A program made the translations under genes and the position numbers. A stretch of 6,741 bases of DNA from Alcaligenaceae bacterium. GTDB taxonomy: Bacteria > Pseudomonadota > Gammaproteobacteria > Burkholderiales > Burkholderiaceae_B. Below the pieces are notes generated by a model. That model was not told the DNA's origin and searched no databases. It worked only from the letters and a program-made list of their open reading frames with translations. This document shows, piece by piece, positions 6,387 to 6,741 of the stretch (position 1 is its first letter; every line of letters starts with the position of its first letter). The stretch lies in the NCBI GenBank assembly GCA_012512545.1, contig JAAZDZ010000296.1, forward strand, positions 1 to 6,741. The letters are read 5' to 3'.

Positions 6387-6741
6387 AATTGAATTACCCG
6401 GTTGAACAAGCTCATTTGATGATTGTGATCCACTCCCTTGCGGGCGGGGGTGCGGAACGAGTGGCTGTGGAAATGTGCGATTACTGGCTGAGGCAGGGGT
6501 GCCGCGTGACGCTGGTCACCCAAAGCAGCGCTGAAACCGATGCCTATTCTGTTCCTGAGGGCGTGGACAGGCGGGCCCTGGGGCTGGCGGGGGATAGTGC
6601 CGGTTCTGTGGCGGCGCTCTGGGCCAATGTGCGTCGCGTTACGGTTTTGCGCAGTCTGATCGCCAAGCTGAAACCGCAGGTGGTGCTGGGAATGATGACC
6701 AGGGGGTCGGTGCTGGCGGTGCTGGCCGCGCAGCGCCTGCC
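6383..6741 (+). CDS. GT4-type glycosyltransferase, N-terminal part (cut by window edge)
   Basis: There are 119 full codons before the window ends, so only the acceptor-side (N-terminal) Rossmann half is present. The segment MIVIHSLAGGGAERVAVEM at 13-31 is the classical start of GT4 enzymes, with the glycine-rich loop followed by AERV. A beta strand CRVTLVTQ comes next, and later KPQVVLGMMTRGSVLAVLAA, where members of this family commonly have a strand and a helix lining the cleft. The donor-binding C-terminal half with its EX7E motif lies off the window, so sugar and linkage are unknown. It most likely extends the lipid-linked repeat unit on the cytosolic face. The ATG at 6383 is 13 bases past the flippase stop. 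The ATG at codon 13 (6419) is an alternative, but neither has a clear ribosome binding site. Confidence 0.85.
   Translation, partial: MKLNYPVEQAHLMIVIHSLAGGGAERVAVEMCDYWLRQGCRVTLVTQSSAETDAYSVPEGVDRRALGLAGDSAGSVAALWANVRRVTVLRSLIAKLKPQVVLGMMTRGSVLAVLAAQRL

Overview
This window looks like the start of a surface-polysaccharide (O-antigen or capsule) biosynthesis locus of a GC-rich Gram-negative bacterium. The protein families and base composition suggest a betaproteobacterium such as Burkholderiales/Alcaligenaceae. That placement is an inference from family resemblance; there is no rRNA or other marker gene here to prove it.

Layout. Positions 1-786 hold the N-terminal part of a minus-strand gene for a two-helix membrane sensor with a PilJ/NarX-like periplasmic domain and a HAMP linker; its output domain lies beyond the left edge. 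A divergent gap of about 640 bp (787-1430) follows. Its right part contains a 122-bp element with 35-nt imperfect inverted repeats (1245-1366), flanked by a second, more degenerate pair of the same motif (1217-1234 and 1389-1404). To the right, five plus-strand genes lie in one close-packed series. They are a polyprenyl-phosphate HexNAc-1-phosphate transferase (1431-2588), a TviB/WbpO-type nucleotide-sugar dehydrogenase (2667-3941), a TviC/WbpP-type 4-epimerase (3966-5009), a MurJ-like flippase (5020-6369) and the first third of a GT4 glycosyltransferase (6383 to the right edge).

How the genes fit together. The TviB/TviC pair converts UDP-GlcNAc into an N-acetyl-hexosaminuronic acid donor, most likely UDP-GalNAcA. 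The membrane transferase starts a repeat unit on undecaprenyl phosphate, GT4 enzymes extend it, and the MurJ-like protein is a candidate for flipping the lipid-linked glycan across the inner membrane. The last three junctions are very tight (24, 10 and 13 nt), and the final one has two ATGA stop/start overlaps bridged by a six-codon frame, so translational coupling is likely.

The enzymes belong to known families. The less ordinary points are the nested inverted-repeat element just upstream of the first sugar gene, the MurJ-type rather than classical Wzx flippase with several altered key residues, the ED instead of DD motif in the initiating transferase, and the minigene-like junction before the last gene. 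I see no clear sign of an entirely new system.
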